Part shown: positions 38,913-48,575 of the stretch, one piece after another | Position numbering within the stretch: the first letter of the stretch is position 1 | Layout: each line of letters begins with the position of its first letter | Origin: Chakrabartia godavariana | GTDB taxonomy: Bacteria; Pseudomonadota; Alphaproteobacteria; Sphingomonadales; Sphingomonadaceae | DNA: 64,000 nt | NCBI GenBank assembly: GCA_005518185.1 | Contig: RKSN01000001.1 | Location: forward strand, 806,501-870,500 | Direction: 5' to 3' | The notes under the pieces: generated by a model | What the model was told of the DNA's origin: nothing | The model's input: only the letters and a program-made list of their open reading frames with translations | Database searches by the model: none | Translations under genes and position numbers: made by a program

Positions 38913-39724
38913 TGGCCGACGTAACCTTGTACCATTGGGAACCCAACGCCAATTCCGGCAAGCCTATGCTTGCGCTCATGGAAAAGGGCGTGGCGTTCAA
39001 CAGCCACTATATCGACATGCTGAACTTTGATCAGCACAAGCCCGAATATCTGGCGATCAACCCGCAGGGGACGATCCCGGCGATGACGCATGGCGACCGC
39101 GTGCTGGTCGAAAGCACGGCGATCATGGAATATGTGAACGATGAATTTGACGGTCCGGACCTGATGCCGGCGAACGCACAGGATCGCCTGCGCATCCGCT
39201 GGTGGATGAAGTTCATGGACCAGTGGCTGGCGCCGAGCTTTTCCATGTTCGGGTGGAAGTTCTTCGTCGGGCCCAACGCGCTCAAGGCACATGGTCAGGC
39301 CAAGATCGAAGAACAGATCGCGCGCATCCCGCTTCCCGAGCGTCAGACCGCATGGCGCAAGGCCGTGTTCGGCCTGTTCAGCGAAGAGGAGATGGCGGAA
39401 AGCGGTCGACGCATCGGCGTCGGCATCCGGATGCTTGAGGAAGAGCTTGGCAAGCGGGAATGGCTGGCAAGCGACCAGTATAGCCTCGCCGACGTCAACG
39501 GGTTCAACCTTGCCTACGCCATGCCGCTGTCGCAGCCGCATCTCGCCAATGATGAGGTGACCCCCAACATCATGCGGTGGCTGCGCGCCATCTATCGCCG
39601 CCCGGCCACGCGGGACTGCTGGAAACTGGGCCGCACGCCAATGGCGAGCCGCGTCGAGATTTTGGAGCAGGATTACATTCCGCCCCGGGACGAGTCCGAA
39701 GGCATTTCGAGCGGAGTACGCTGA
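38912..39724 (+). CDS. Glutathione S-transferase, LigF-like
   Basis: Cytosolic GST of 270 residues. Thioredoxin-fold N-domain: LYHWEPNANSGKPMLALMEKGVAF, INPQGTIPAMTHGDRVLVESTAIMEYVND. The helical C-domain starts around residue 95. The ANSxKPM element, the long spacing and KFMDQWLAPSFSMFGWKF echo the LigF-type beta-etherases, which cleave the beta-O-4 ether of a ketone dimer with glutathione. It lies in the flavoprotein operon and is followed after one base by another GST. Catalysis on ethers is inferred by similarity only. Confidence 0.8.
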   Translation: MADVTLYHWEPNANSGKPMLALMEKGVAFNSHYIDMLNFDQHKPEYLAINPQGTIPAMTHGDRVLVESTAIMEYVNDEFDGPDLMPANAQDRLRIRWWMKFMDQWLAPSFSMFGWKFFVGPNALKAHGQAKIEEQIARIPLPERQTAWRKAVFGLFSEEEMAESGRRIGVGIRMLEEELGKREWLASDQYSLADVNGFNLAYAMPLSQPHLANDEVTPNIMRWLRAIYRRPATRDCWKLGRTPMASRVEILEQDYIPPRDESEGISSGVR

Positions 39725-39725
39725 C

Positions 39726-40502
39726 ATGGGAACCATTCTCTATCACGGTGAACCCAGTGGCCCGTCGCTGACGGTGCTCGCCGCCCTTTCGGAGAGCGGC
39801 GTGGACGTCGAATGCCGGTCACTCGACCTGCTGGACGGCGATCGTCACAGGATCGCTGGTCTCACCGATACGACAGCGCTGGACATGGGCGTCGAAGGGG
39901 AGGGGCCGGTCCTGGTGATCGACGGCGAGGCGATGACCGAGTCGGTGTTCATTGCCCAATATTTCGATGAGATCGGAAGCGGGTCGCTCCAGCCCAAGGA
40001 TGCGTACAAGCATTGGCAAATGCTCATGTGGTGCCGCCGGGTGACCGAACGGGCCGCCCCGGCCGCAGCCTTTCTGAAGTGCGAGGCCTTTGCCCATCCC
40101 GTGCTCCGCGCGCTGGACGAGGCGCAGTTTTCGAAGATTGCCGACGCCATTGTCAGCGATGATCTGCGTGCCCGCTGGCAGGCGGTGCGTGCGGGCGATT
40201 TTCCCGATGGCCAAAAGGCGGACAGCCGCACCAAGATCATCGGACTTGCCGACATGATCGAGGCGGCGCTCGCCGATGGGCGGGCGTGGCTGATGGGCGA
40301 TTTTTCGATCGCCGATCTGGTGACCTATCCCTGGCTGTGCATCGATCTGGTGCCGGAGGCGCTGGACGGACGCCCGCATACGGCCGCGTGGCTGGCGCGC
40401 ATGGAGGCGCGGCCCTCCGTCATTGCTGCACTCGCCCGCACGAAATCGGCAACGCCCCAAACGTGCTGGGCGCCCGGCCCTGAAATCAATCGCTGGGGCT
40501 GA
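39726..40502 (+). CDS. Glutathione S-transferase-like protein
   Basis: GST-fold protein of 258 residues, more divergent than its neighbours. N-domain: ILYHGEPSGPSLTVLAALSESGVDVECRSLDLLDG, then EGPVLVIDGEAMTESVFIAQYFDEI with the usual glutathione-binding Glu-Ser. C-domain: LMWCRRVTERAAPAAAFLKCE and WLMGDFSIADLVTYPWLCI. The N-terminal GPS in place of ANS suggests a different specificity, perhaps a heterodimer partner or a glutathione lyase like LigG. It ends the flavoprotein operon. Confidence 0.75.
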   Translation: MGTILYHGEPSGPSLTVLAALSESGVDVECRSLDLLDGDRHRIAGLTDTTALDMGVEGEGPVLVIDGEAMTESVFIAQYFDEIGSGSLQPKDAYKHWQMLMWCRRVTERAAPAAAFLKCEAFAHPVLRALDEAQFSKIADAIVSDDLRARWQAVRAGDFPDGQKADSRTKIIGLADMIEAALADGRAWLMGDFSIADLVTYPWLCIDLVPEALDGRPHTAAWLARMEARPSVIAALARTKSATPQTCWAPGPEINRWG

Positions 40503-40577
40503 CGCGACACGGGCTTGCGACAGGCCCGGCTTTGAGACATTTTCCTGTTCTGGCCGGGTCGGTCGGGTTGCATTTTT

Positions 40578-40596
40578 TTGTATGCAACACACACAA
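40578..40596. promoter_or_regulatory. Operator M2, copy 1 (7-5-7 inverted repeat)
   Basis: TTGTATG, CAACA, CACACAA. This 19-bp element matches the reverse complement of the copy at 45693 at 18 of 19 positions. It lies 62 bases before the ALDH start. Confidence 0.6.
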
Positions 40597-40658
40597 ACAA
40601 GGTTAGTTTGGGTGCAAATGTCGCCGGTCATAGACGGCGGGAGGAGAAGGAGCATTCC

Positions 40659-42170
40659 ATGAACGAAATGACATCGATTTCCCGCGCGCAGCGCCCCTAT
40701 TCCGAAGCGGCGAAGAAGGCGCTTTCGCGCAAGCCTGCGCTGTTCATCAACAATGAATGGGTGGCCTCGTCACACGACGCGACGATCCCTGTCGAAGATC
40801 CGTCCTGCGGCAAAGAGGTCAGCCGCATCGTCGACGCATCCGACCGTGATGTGGACCGCGCTGTCGCTGCGGCCCGTGCGGCCTTTGACGATGGCCGCTG
40901 GTCCAACCTGCCGCCGATGGTGCGCGACCGGACGATGAACCGTCTGGCGGACCTGCTGGAAGCCCATGCTGACGAATTTGCCGAGCTGGAAGCCATCGAC
41001 AATGGCAAGCCCAAGGGCATGGCCGGCGCCGTCGACATTCCCGGCGCGATCAGCCAGCTGCGCTTCATGGCGGGCTGGGCCTCCAAGGTCGGTGGCGAAA
41101 CCACGGCGCCCTACACGATGCCGGCAGGCACGGTGTTCAGCTATACCGTCAAGGAACCGGTCGGCGTGTGCGCTCAGATCGTGCCCTGGAACTTCCCGCT
41201 GCTGATGGCCTGCCTCAAGATTGCGCCGGCGCTCGCCGCCGGGTGCACGATTGTCCTGAAGCCGGCCGAACAGACCTCACTCACCGCGCTGCGTCTGGCC
41301 GATTTCATCGTCGAGGCCGGGTTCCCCGCAGGTGTCGTGAACATCATCACGGGCAATGGCCACACGGCGGGCGACCGCATGGTCAAGCACCCCGATGTCG
41401 ACAAGGTTGCGTTCACGGGCTCGACCGAGATTGGCAAGCTCATCAACCGCAATGCAACCGACACGCTGAAGCGCGTGACGCTTGAACTCGGCGGCAAGTC
41501 GCCCGTTGTCGTCATGCCGGATGTCGATGTCGCGCAGACCGCGCCCGGTGTGGCCGGTGCGATCTTCTTCAACGCCGGGCAGGTCTGCGTTGCAGGCTCA
41601 CGTCTCTATGCTCACCGTTCCATCTTCGACAAGGTCGTGGAAGGCATGGCGGAAACCGCACCCTTCTGGGCCCCGCGCGCCTCGCTCGACCCGGAAGCGC
41701 ACATGGGTGCGATCATCAGCAAGGAACAGCACGAAAAGGTGATGGGCTATATCGAGGCCGGCAAGCGTGATGGCGCTTCGGTCGCCATGGGTGGCGATGC
41801 GCCGTCGGGTGACGGCTATTTCGTGAACCCGACCATCCTTGTGGACGTCAATCCGCAGATGAGCGTCGTGCGTGAGGAAATCTTCGGTCCGGTCGTCGTC
41901 GCGCAGCGCTTTGACGATCTGGATGAAGTCGCCAAGTCTGCCAACGACACCTGCTTTGGCCTGGGTGCCGGCATCTGGACCAAGGATGTCGTTGCGATGC
42001 ACAAGCTCGCCGCGAAGATCAAATCGGGCACTGTGTGGGGCAATTGTCACGCCATGATCGATACCGCGCTGCCATTTGGCGGCTATAAGGAATCGGGCAT
42101 CGGACGCGAACAGGGCAAGGCCGGAATCGAGGCCTATCTGGAAACCAAGACGGTCATCATCCAGCTTTGA
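40659..42170 (+). CDS. NAD(P)-dependent aldehyde dehydrogenase (aromatic aldehyde candidate)
   Basis: ALDH of 503 residues, betaine/phenylacetaldehyde-dehydrogenase-like. Cofactor segments IVPWNFPLLMACLKIAPALAAGC and VLKPAEQTSL, general base E276 (TLELGGKSP), nucleophile C310 (NAGQVCVAGS), and EEIFGPVVVAQRF. ATG 40659 has GGAGGAGAAGGAG upstream; longer frames cross operator M2. It shares that operator with ligM, so vanillin or a related aldehyde is a reasonable substrate, but vanillin dehydrogenase identity is not proven. Confidence 0.85.
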   Translation: MNEMTSISRAQRPYSEAAKKALSRKPALFINNEWVASSHDATIPVEDPSCGKEVSRIVDASDRDVDRAVAAARAAFDDGRWSNLPPMVRDRTMNRLADLLEAHADEFAELEAIDNGKPKGMAGAVDIPGAISQLRFMAGWASKVGGETTAPYTMPAGTVFSYTVKEPVGVCAQIVPWNFPLLMACLKIAPALAAGCTIVLKPAEQTSLTALRLADFIVEAGFPAGVVNIITGNGHTAGDRMVKHPDVDKVAFTGSTEIGKLINRNATDTLKRVTLELGGKSPVVVMPDVDVAQTAPGVAGAIFFNAGQVCVAGSRLYAHRSIFDKVVEGMAETAPFWAPRASLDPEAHMGAIISKEQHEKVMGYIEAGKRDGASVAMGGDAPSGDGYFVNPTILVDVNPQMSVVREEIFGPVVVAQRFDDLDEVAKSANDTCFGLGAGIWTKDVVAMHKLAAKIKSGTVWGNCHAMIDTALPFGGYKESGIGREQGKAGIEAYLETKTVIIQL

Positions 42171-42176
42171 TGAGAC

Positions 42177-42290
42177 AAGCCCCTCTCCTACAAGGGAGGG
42201 GCTCGGGGTGGGGTTCGGTGTCCCACCTCGCCGTAATAGTTACCGCGTCAACTTCCCCACCCCAACCCGTCCCCTGAAGGGGAGGGGCTT
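42177..42290. repeat. GC-rich imperfect inverted repeat, about 114 bases
   Basis: Left arm begins AAGCCCCTCTCCT and right arm ends AGGGGAGGGGCTT; inner parts GGGGTGGGG and CCCCACCCC also pair. The whole gap between ALDH and the amidohydrolase is folded into one long hairpin-prone element. It looks like a REP or small non-autonomous repeat, related to the hairpin at 17516. The amidohydrolase start lies 14 bases past it. Confidence 0.6.
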
Positions 42291-42303
42291 AAGGATCTAG
42301 AAA

Positions 42304-43176
42304 ATGCCCATCGACCTTTCCAAGATCAAAGCCATCGACGTCCACGTACACGCCGAAGTGTCGTGCCATGATCCCGAAGACCCCGTCATGGGCAAGTTCT
42401 TCGATGCGGCATCGGCCTATTTCAAGGCGCCGCGTGAGCGGCCGAAGATGCCGGAGATCATCGAGATCTACCGCGAACAGCAGATCGCCTTCTGCATGTT
42501 CACCGTCGATTGCGAGAGCGGCATCGGCGCAAAGCGCGTCAGCAATTACGAGATTGCCGAGATCGCCAACAAGAATGACGATATCTGCATTCCGTTCGCC
42601 TCGATCGACCCGCACAAGGGCAAGATGGGCGCGCGCGAGGCGCGTGACCTGATCGAGAACCACGGCGTGAAGGGTTTCAAGTTCCATCACATCATGCAGA
42701 ATCTCGATCCGGCAGCGCAGGTCGGTTATCCGATTTACGAAGTCATCAACGAATATAAGCTTCCTGCCATCTTCCATACCGGCCATTCGGGCATGGGCAC
42801 GGGGATGCGCGGCGGTGGCGGCGTGCACCTGAAATATGGTCAGCCGATGCTGGTCGACGATGTCGCGGTCGATTTCCCAGACATGAAGATCATCCTCGCG
42901 CACCCCAGCTGGCCCTGGGTGGACGAAAGCCTGTCCATGGCGCTGCACAAGGACAATGTCTTCATCGACCTCAGCGGCTGGAGCCCCAAATATTTCCAGC
43001 CGCAGATCATCCAGTACGCGAACACGCAGCTGCGCAAGAAGATGCTGTTCGGGTCTGACTTCCCGCTGATCCATCCGCAGAAGTGGCTGGAGGCAGCGCG
43101 TCAGGTGGGCTTCAAGGAAGAGGTCCTGCCGGGCATCATGAAGGACAATGCCGCGCGCCTTCTCGGCCTCGCATGA
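42304..43176 (+). CDS. Amidohydrolase 2 family protein (decarboxylase- or hydrolase-like)
   Basis: TIM-barrel metal enzyme of 290 residues in the ACMSD/gamma-resorcylate-decarboxylase superfamily. Metal motif AIDVHVHAE at about residues 10-18, FKFHHIMQNL near 125, FHTGHSGMGTGMRGGGG near 158, ILAHPSWPW near 198 and FGSDFPLIHP near 250 with the conserved Asp. Usual reactions are non-oxidative decarboxylation of hydroxybenzoates or hydrolysis of ring-cleavage products. It overlaps the next SDR gene by 4 bases. The substrate cannot be fixed; decarboxylation of an aromatic acid would fit the neighbourhood. Confidence 0.8.
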   Translation: MPIDLSKIKAIDVHVHAEVSCHDPEDPVMGKFFDAASAYFKAPRERPKMPEIIEIYREQQIAFCMFTVDCESGIGAKRVSNYEIAEIANKNDDICIPFASIDPHKGKMGAREARDLIENHGVKGFKFHHIMQNLDPAAQVGYPIYEVINEYKLPAIFHTGHSGMGTGMRGGGGVHLKYGQPMLVDDVAVDFPDMKIILAHPSWPWVDESLSMALHKDNVFIDLSGWSPKYFQPQIIQYANTQLRKKMLFGSDFPLIHPQKWLEAARQVGFKEEVLPGIMKDNAARLLGLA

Positions 43177-43946
43177 CCGAGTTCAAGGGACGTCACATTC
43201 TGGTGACGGGCGCGTCGACGGGGATCGGCCGCGCCACGGCGCGCATGCTGGCCCGGCGCGGCGCACGCGTCTCCCTCATTGCCCGCAGTGAGGCGACATT
43301 GCGTGACGCCGTCGCCGAGATCACGGGCGAGGGCGGCTCGGCCGCTTATGGCGTCGCCGATGTGGCGGACAGGTCCGCGCTCCTGAATGTCTTCGAGACG
43401 GCCGAAGGTGCCTTTGGGCCGGTGGAAGGCCTGTTCGCCAATGCGGGGACAGGCGGCAGCTTTGCGCCTTTTGCCGAATATGACGATGATGGCTTCGATG
43501 CCGTCATCCGCACCAACATGACGAGCGTCTTCTGGGCGATGAAGCGCGTCCTGCCGGGCATGATCGCCCGCAAGCGCGGTTCGATCGTCATAACGGGCAG
43601 CCTCGCCAGTGAGCGCGGCATGGCAAACAACCCCGCTTATGTCGCATCCAAGCACGCCGTGCTCGGGCTGGCGCGCGCCGCCGCACTTGAGGTCGCGTCG
43701 TCCAACGTCCGCGTGAATTGCATCCTGCCCGGCCTGATCGAAACGCCCTTGCTCCACAATATCGGGGGCGATGACATTCCGGCAGCCATGGCGATGATGG
43801 GCCGCAACGTCCCGCAAGGCCGCGTCGGCAGTTCGGATGAGACGGCCGAAGTCGCGACCTTCCTTCTGTCTGACGCGGCCAGCCACGTCACCGGGCAGGC
43901 CTGGGCCGTGGACGGCGGGATATTGGGGACGCTTTCACTTCGGTGA
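43173..43946 (+). CDS. Short-chain dehydrogenase/reductase
   Basis: Classical SDR of 257 residues starting at the ATG inside the amidohydrolase stop. Cofactor motif VTGASTGIGRATAR at about 11-24, ANAGTGGSFAPF in place of the usual NNAG, catalytic Ser in VITGSLASERG, and YVASKHAVLG (YxxxK). C-terminal GQAWAVDGG. It forms a two-gene unit with the amidohydrolase and is followed after 47 bases by a GST. Substrate unknown. Confidence 0.87.
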   Translation: MTEFKGRHILVTGASTGIGRATARMLARRGARVSLIARSEATLRDAVAEITGEGGSAAYGVADVADRSALLNVFETAEGAFGPVEGLFANAGTGGSFAPFAEYDDDGFDAVIRTNMTSVFWAMKRVLPGMIARKRGSIVITGSLASERGMANNPAYVASKHAVLGLARAAALEVASSNVRVNCILPGLIETPLLHNIGGDDIPAAMAMMGRNVPQGRVGSSDETAEVATFLLSDAASHVTGQAWAVDGGILGTLSLR

Positions 43947-43999
43947 GCGGACAGGGTTGAGCGGATCGGCAAAGACCGCCGCCATTTGGGAGAATGAGG

Positions 44000-44776
44000 A
44001 TGGGCCTGAAATATTATCACGCCGAACCGCTGGCCAATTCGTTGAAATCGATGATCCCCCTGAAGGAAAAGGGGCTGGCCTATGAATCGATCTATGTCGA
44101 CCTTCACAAGTTTGAACAGCATTCGGACTGGTTCACGGCGATCAATCCGGAAGGGCAGGTGCCTGTCCTCGACCATGATGGCGTGATCATCACGCACACA
44201 ACGGTCATCAACGAATATCTGGAAGATGCTTTTCCCGACCAGCAGCCATCCGATGGCCCTCTGCGCCCGCGCGACCCGGTGGGTGCGGCGCGGATGCGGT
44301 ACTGGAACAAGTTCGTCGACGAACATGTGATGAACCATGTGTCGATGCATGGCTGGCACCGCATGATCCGCATCATCACGCAGAATATCGAACAGGGCAC
44401 GTTTGACGAGCTGATGGCGCGCATCCCGCTGCCCGATCAGCGCAAGAAGTGGATGACGGCGCGGTCGGGCTTCTCGGAAGCCGATCTGGCGAACGCGACG
44501 AGCAAGATCGAGTACGCCATCGACAAGGTGGAGCGGCAGCTCACGGAAACACCGTGGCTCGCTGGTGCCGCCTACACGCTTGCCGACATCAACTTCTATT
44601 CGCACTGCGGTGCGATGGTGGAACGCATGTTCCCGGAGCTTGACGTTGCAAAGCGCTGCCCGCGGCTGGTGGATTGGCGGGACCGTGTCGCCGCGCGGCC
44701 CGCTGTGGCCGAGGCCCTGAAGAGCGAGGACCGCACCATGCCAGGCCTCCGGACCTGGTCTGGCCACGTCCGCTGA
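44000..44776 (+). CDS. Glutathione S-transferase, beta-etherase (LigF)-like
   Basis: GST of 258 residues. ATG 44000 has GGAG 7 bases upstream, whereas ATG 43994 would have it 1 base away. N-domain: KYYHAEPLANSLKSMIPLKEKGLAYESIYVDLHKFEQHSDWFTAINPEGQVPVLDHDG, which resembles LigF of SYK-6 in the ANSLK, KFEQHSDWF and INPxGQVP elements. C-domain: RMRYWNKFVDEHVMNHVSMHGW and WLAGAAYTLADINFY. It is the best beta-aryl-etherase candidate in the window, though no LigE or LigG neighbour is obvious. Convergent with purU across a terminator. Confidence 0.83.
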   Translation: MGLKYYHAEPLANSLKSMIPLKEKGLAYESIYVDLHKFEQHSDWFTAINPEGQVPVLDHDGVIITHTTVINEYLEDAFPDQQPSDGPLRPRDPVGAARMRYWNKFVDEHVMNHVSMHGWHRMIRIITQNIEQGTFDELMARIPLPDQRKKWMTARSGFSEADLANATSKIEYAIDKVERQLTETPWLAGAAYTLADINFYSHCGAMVERMFPELDVAKRCPRLVDWRDRVAARPAVAEALKSEDRTMPGLRTWSGHVR

Positions 44777-44780
44777 GAAA

Positions 44781-44808
44781 AGGGGGAGGGGAAGCCCCCT
44801 CCCATTTT
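44781..44808. terminator. Bidirectional terminator between GST and purU
   Basis: GGGAGGGG and CCCCTCCC form an 8-bp stem around AAGC, with AAAA before and ATTTT after, so both converging transcripts would gain a T-run. Confidence 0.75.
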
Positions 44809-44811
44809 GCG

Positions 44812-45672
44812 TCAGTCCTTGAACACGACCGTCTTCGTGCCGTTCACGAAGACGCGGTCCTGCAGGTGCCAATGCACCGCCTGGGCGAGCACGCGGCGTT
44901 CGATGTCGCGGCCCTTGCGGACGAGATCATCGGGCGTGTCGGCATGGCTGATTTCCTCGACATCCTGATGGATGATCGGACCTTCATCGAGGTCTTCGGT
45001 CACATAGTGCGCGGTCGCGCCAATCATCTTCACGCCGCGGGCATGCGCCTGATGATAGGGCTTGGCGCCCTTGAAGCCCGGAAGGAAGCTGTGGTGGATG
45101 TTGATGCAGCGCCCGCTGAGGAAGGCGGACATGTCGTCTGACAGGATCTGCATGTAGCGCGCCAGGACGACCAGCTCAGCCCCGGTCGCGTTCACGATCT
45201 CCTTGATCTGCGCTTCCTGCTGCGGCTTGGTGTCCTTCGTCACGGGCAGGTGATGGAAGGGGATATCGCCGATCAGCGAGATCTTCAGCGCCTCACGCGG
45301 GTGGTTGCAGACGATGCCGACGACCTCCATCGGCATTTCGCCAATGCGGACGCGGTAGAGCAGGTCACCCAGGCAGTGATCGAACTTGGAGACCATCAGA
45401 AGAACCTTGCGTGATTCTTCCGCCGGGCGGAGCCGCCACTCCATCTGGCGTTCGTCGGCATAAGGGCCGAAAGCGGCGCGCAGACCATCGGTGCTCGCGC
45501 CTTCCGCCACTTCAAAGACGACGCGCATGAAGAAGAGATCGCTCTCCTTGTCGTTAAACTGCTGCGATTCCATGATGTTGCCGCCATTTTCGGCGAGCAT
45601 TCGCGCCACACCGGCCACCAGCCCGGGACGATCGGGGCAGGACAGTGTCAGAATATGGCGTTGGTCGGGCAT
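44812..45672 (-). CDS. purU: Formyltetrahydrofolate deformylase (PurU)
   Basis: Hydrolyses 10-formyl-tetrahydrofolate to formate and tetrahydrofolate. 286 residues from ATG 45672. An N-terminal ACT domain ([33 protein letters not shown]) and a formyltransferase-like domain ([78 protein letters not shown]) give the canonical PurU layout. It diverges from ligM and shares operator M2 with it, which ties folate recycling to O-demethylation. This replaces the usual housekeeping context of purU. Confidence 0.95.
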   Translation of the reverse strand: MPDQRHILTLSCPDRPGLVAGVARMLAENGGNIMESQQFNDKESDLFFMRVVFEVAEGASTDGLRAAFGPYADERQMEWRLRPAEESRKVLLMVSKFDHCLGDLLYRVRIGEMPMEVVGIVCNHPREALKISLIGDIPFHHLPVTKDTKPQQEAQIKEIVNATGAELVVLARYMQILSDDMSAFLSGRCINIHHSFLPGFKGAKPYHQAHARGVKMIGATAHYVTEDLDEGPIIHQDVEEISHADTPDDLVRKGRDIERRVLAQAVHWHLQDRVFVNGTKTVVFKD

Positions 45673-45692
45673 GTGTCGCTCTCCATAAATTA

Positions 45693-45711
45693 TTGTTTGT
45701 GTTGCATACAA
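45693..45711. promoter_or_regulatory. Operator M2, copy 2 (7-5-7 inverted repeat)
   Basis: TTGTTTG, TGTTG, CATACAA in the 86-base gap between divergent purU and ligM. Read on the other strand it is nearly identical to the copy before the ALDH at 40659. One bound regulator could control both genes. Confidence 0.62.
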
Positions 45712-45743
45712 AAAATGATATGCCCTGCCTATCGTTTTTTTGA

Positions 45744-47159
<1,416 letters not shown>

Positions 47160-47172
47160 TCCCTAAGCACAT

Positions 47173-47205
47173 CGGCCCGTGACGCCAGAACTGGCGCGCG
47201 GGCCG
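47173..47205 (+). promoter_or_regulatory. Long hairpin between ligM and metF
   Basis: CGGCCCG pairs with CGGGCCG, and inside these CGCCA pairs with TGGCG around GAAC. A small internal loop separates the two helices. No T-run follows, so it is more likely an mRNA stability or partial attenuation element that lowers metF relative to ligM than a full terminator. Confidence 0.45.
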
Positions 47206-47230
47206 CAATCCAAGCATTGAGAGGAACCCC

Positions 47231-48109
47231 ATGGCCAAGGCCGCGATGATCCACCCCAATTGGGATTTGCCTCCCGCAGGCATCACTGACGGGTTCTCTC
47301 TCGAAATGACGGCGAAGGATGAGGCGTCGCTGCGTGATGCGGCGCCGCTCATTCCGGCCGAAACGCCCATTGCCGTCACATATCTGCCCGGCGAAGACGT
47401 CGATGCGCGCGTGGCGGCAACGGTCGCCGTGCGCGAGCTCGGCTTTGAACCCATGCCGCATTTCTCGGCACGACGGATCACCTCGCAGGATGATTTCGAA
47501 GCCTATCTGAAGGCTGTCGTTGAAAAGGCGGGCGTCCGCCGCTGTTTCATCGTTGCCGGCGATCCGCCGGAGCCGCAGGGCCCTTATTTCGACACGTCCG
47601 CCCTGATCGCCACAGGCGCCTTTGAGCGCGCGGGCATTCAGGCGATCGGGGTCGGTGGCCATCCCGAAGGCCATCCCAACATGACGTCTGACGAATGCTG
47701 GGATGTGCTTGAAACCAAGGTGCGTGAAATCGAACGGCGCGGCATGGCGCCGCTGGTCGTGACGCAGTTCGGCTTTGATCCCGACGCCTTCCTCGCCTGG
47801 CTGAAGGAATTGCGCGCGCGGGGTATCACATGCCCGGTTCGCATCGGCATCCCCGGACCTGCAGGCATCAAGCGCCTGCTTGCCTTCGCCGCGCGCTGTG
47901 GGGTGGGGGCCTCGGCCTCTGTCATGAAGAAATACGGCGTCAGCATCACCAACCTGCTCGGCACCGCTGGGCCCGACAAGCTGGTCGATGCCTTTGCCAA
48001 GGGGCTGGGCGCGGAACATGGCCGCGTGCGACTGCACTTCTATCCTTTCGGCGGGCTCACCAAGACGCTCGAATGGATTCAGGACTATAACCGCAAAAAC
48101 GGGACCTGA
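47231..48109 (+). CDS. metF: Methylenetetrahydrofolate reductase (MetF-type)
   Basis: FAD TIM-barrel protein of 292 residues. Segments FSLEMTAKDE, PIAVTYLPGEDVDAR, FIVAGDPPEPQG, IGVGGHPEGHPN, VVTQFGFDPDAFLAWL and PVRIGIPGPAGIKRLLAFA correspond to MTHFR folate and FAD sites. In this context it would run towards 5,10-methylene-THF, oxidising the 5-methyl-THF made by LigM, as in SYK-6 where metF adjoins ligM. GAGAGGAAC precedes the ATG. The ligH (formate-THF ligase) of SYK-6 is absent here and folD is not in the window. Confidence 0.92.
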   Translation: MAKAAMIHPNWDLPPAGITDGFSLEMTAKDEASLRDAAPLIPAETPIAVTYLPGEDVDARVAATVAVRELGFEPMPHFSARRITSQDDFEAYLKAVVEKAGVRRCFIVAGDPPEPQGPYFDTSALIATGAFERAGIQAIGVGGHPEGHPNMTSDECWDVLETKVREIERRGMAPLVVTQFGFDPDAFLAWLKELRARGITCPVRIGIPGPAGIKRLLAFAARCGVGASASVMKKYGVSITNLLGTAGPDKLVDAFAKGLGAEHGRVRLHFYPFGGLTKTLEWIQDYNRKNGT

Positions 48110-48162
48110 AGGAGGGCCGCCCACAGCGGGCCGGTCCACTCATCGCAGGGGCGGACTGCTCC

Positions 48163-48561
48163 TCAATCGCCGAAGAAATTCAGTTCCAGCAAAACGCCAT
48201 TCGGGTCGAGCGTAAACACCTGACGCAGGCCGATGGCCTCGATCACATTGACCTGATGATCCATGTCGCGGGCATTCAGCCGGGCAATCATCTCATCATA
48301 ACCTGAACAGTTGAGCGCAACATGGTGGATGGAGCCCGTCGGCCCTTCCATCACCTCCCGGTCATAGGTCCGGATGCAGTCGAGGCTGTTGATGTGAAGG
48401 ATCGGGCGACCGCCGACATCATACATCCATTGCGCGGTCTGCGGGGTCAGCGGAGGCGGGGCATCGCGCCGTTCCAGGTTCAGGAGTTCGGCATAGAAGT
48501 CGCACGTCCCGTCCAGATCGGCGGTGATGATGTTGACGTGGTCGAGTGCGTTGACTTTCAT
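48163..48561 (-). CDS. VOC (glyoxalase/dioxygenase fold) protein
   Basis: Vicinal-oxygen-chelate protein of 132 residues. Two beta-alpha-beta-beta-beta units begin at LDHVNIITADLDGTCDFYAELL (possible metal His8) and SIHHVALNCSGYDEMIARL. A possible metal-binding Glu lies in NGVLLELNFFG at the C-terminus. It is last in a minus operon behind two LigD/L-like SDRs, 14 bases after the previous stop. Extradiol dioxygenase, glyoxalase or epimerase activity are all possible; it is short for a dioxygenase. Confidence 0.78.
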   Translation of the reverse strand: MKVNALDHVNIITADLDGTCDFYAELLNLERRDAPPPLTPQTAQWMYDVGGRPILHINSLDCIRTYDREVMEGPTGSIHHVALNCSGYDEMIARLNARDMDHQVNVIEAIGLRQVFTLDPNGVLLELNFFGD

Positions 48562-48575
48562 CGGCCCTGCTCCCT

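Noticed and set aside
42177-42290. CRISPR array or tandem repeat
   Set aside because: There are only two arms in inverted orientation, no regular spacers and no cas genes nearby.
42304-43176. LigW or LigJ identity for the amidohydrolase at 42304
   Set aside because: Better matches to LigW (54156) and LigJ (14245) exist in this window, and this protein lacks the TEEAF segment of LigW and the sequence features of LigJ.
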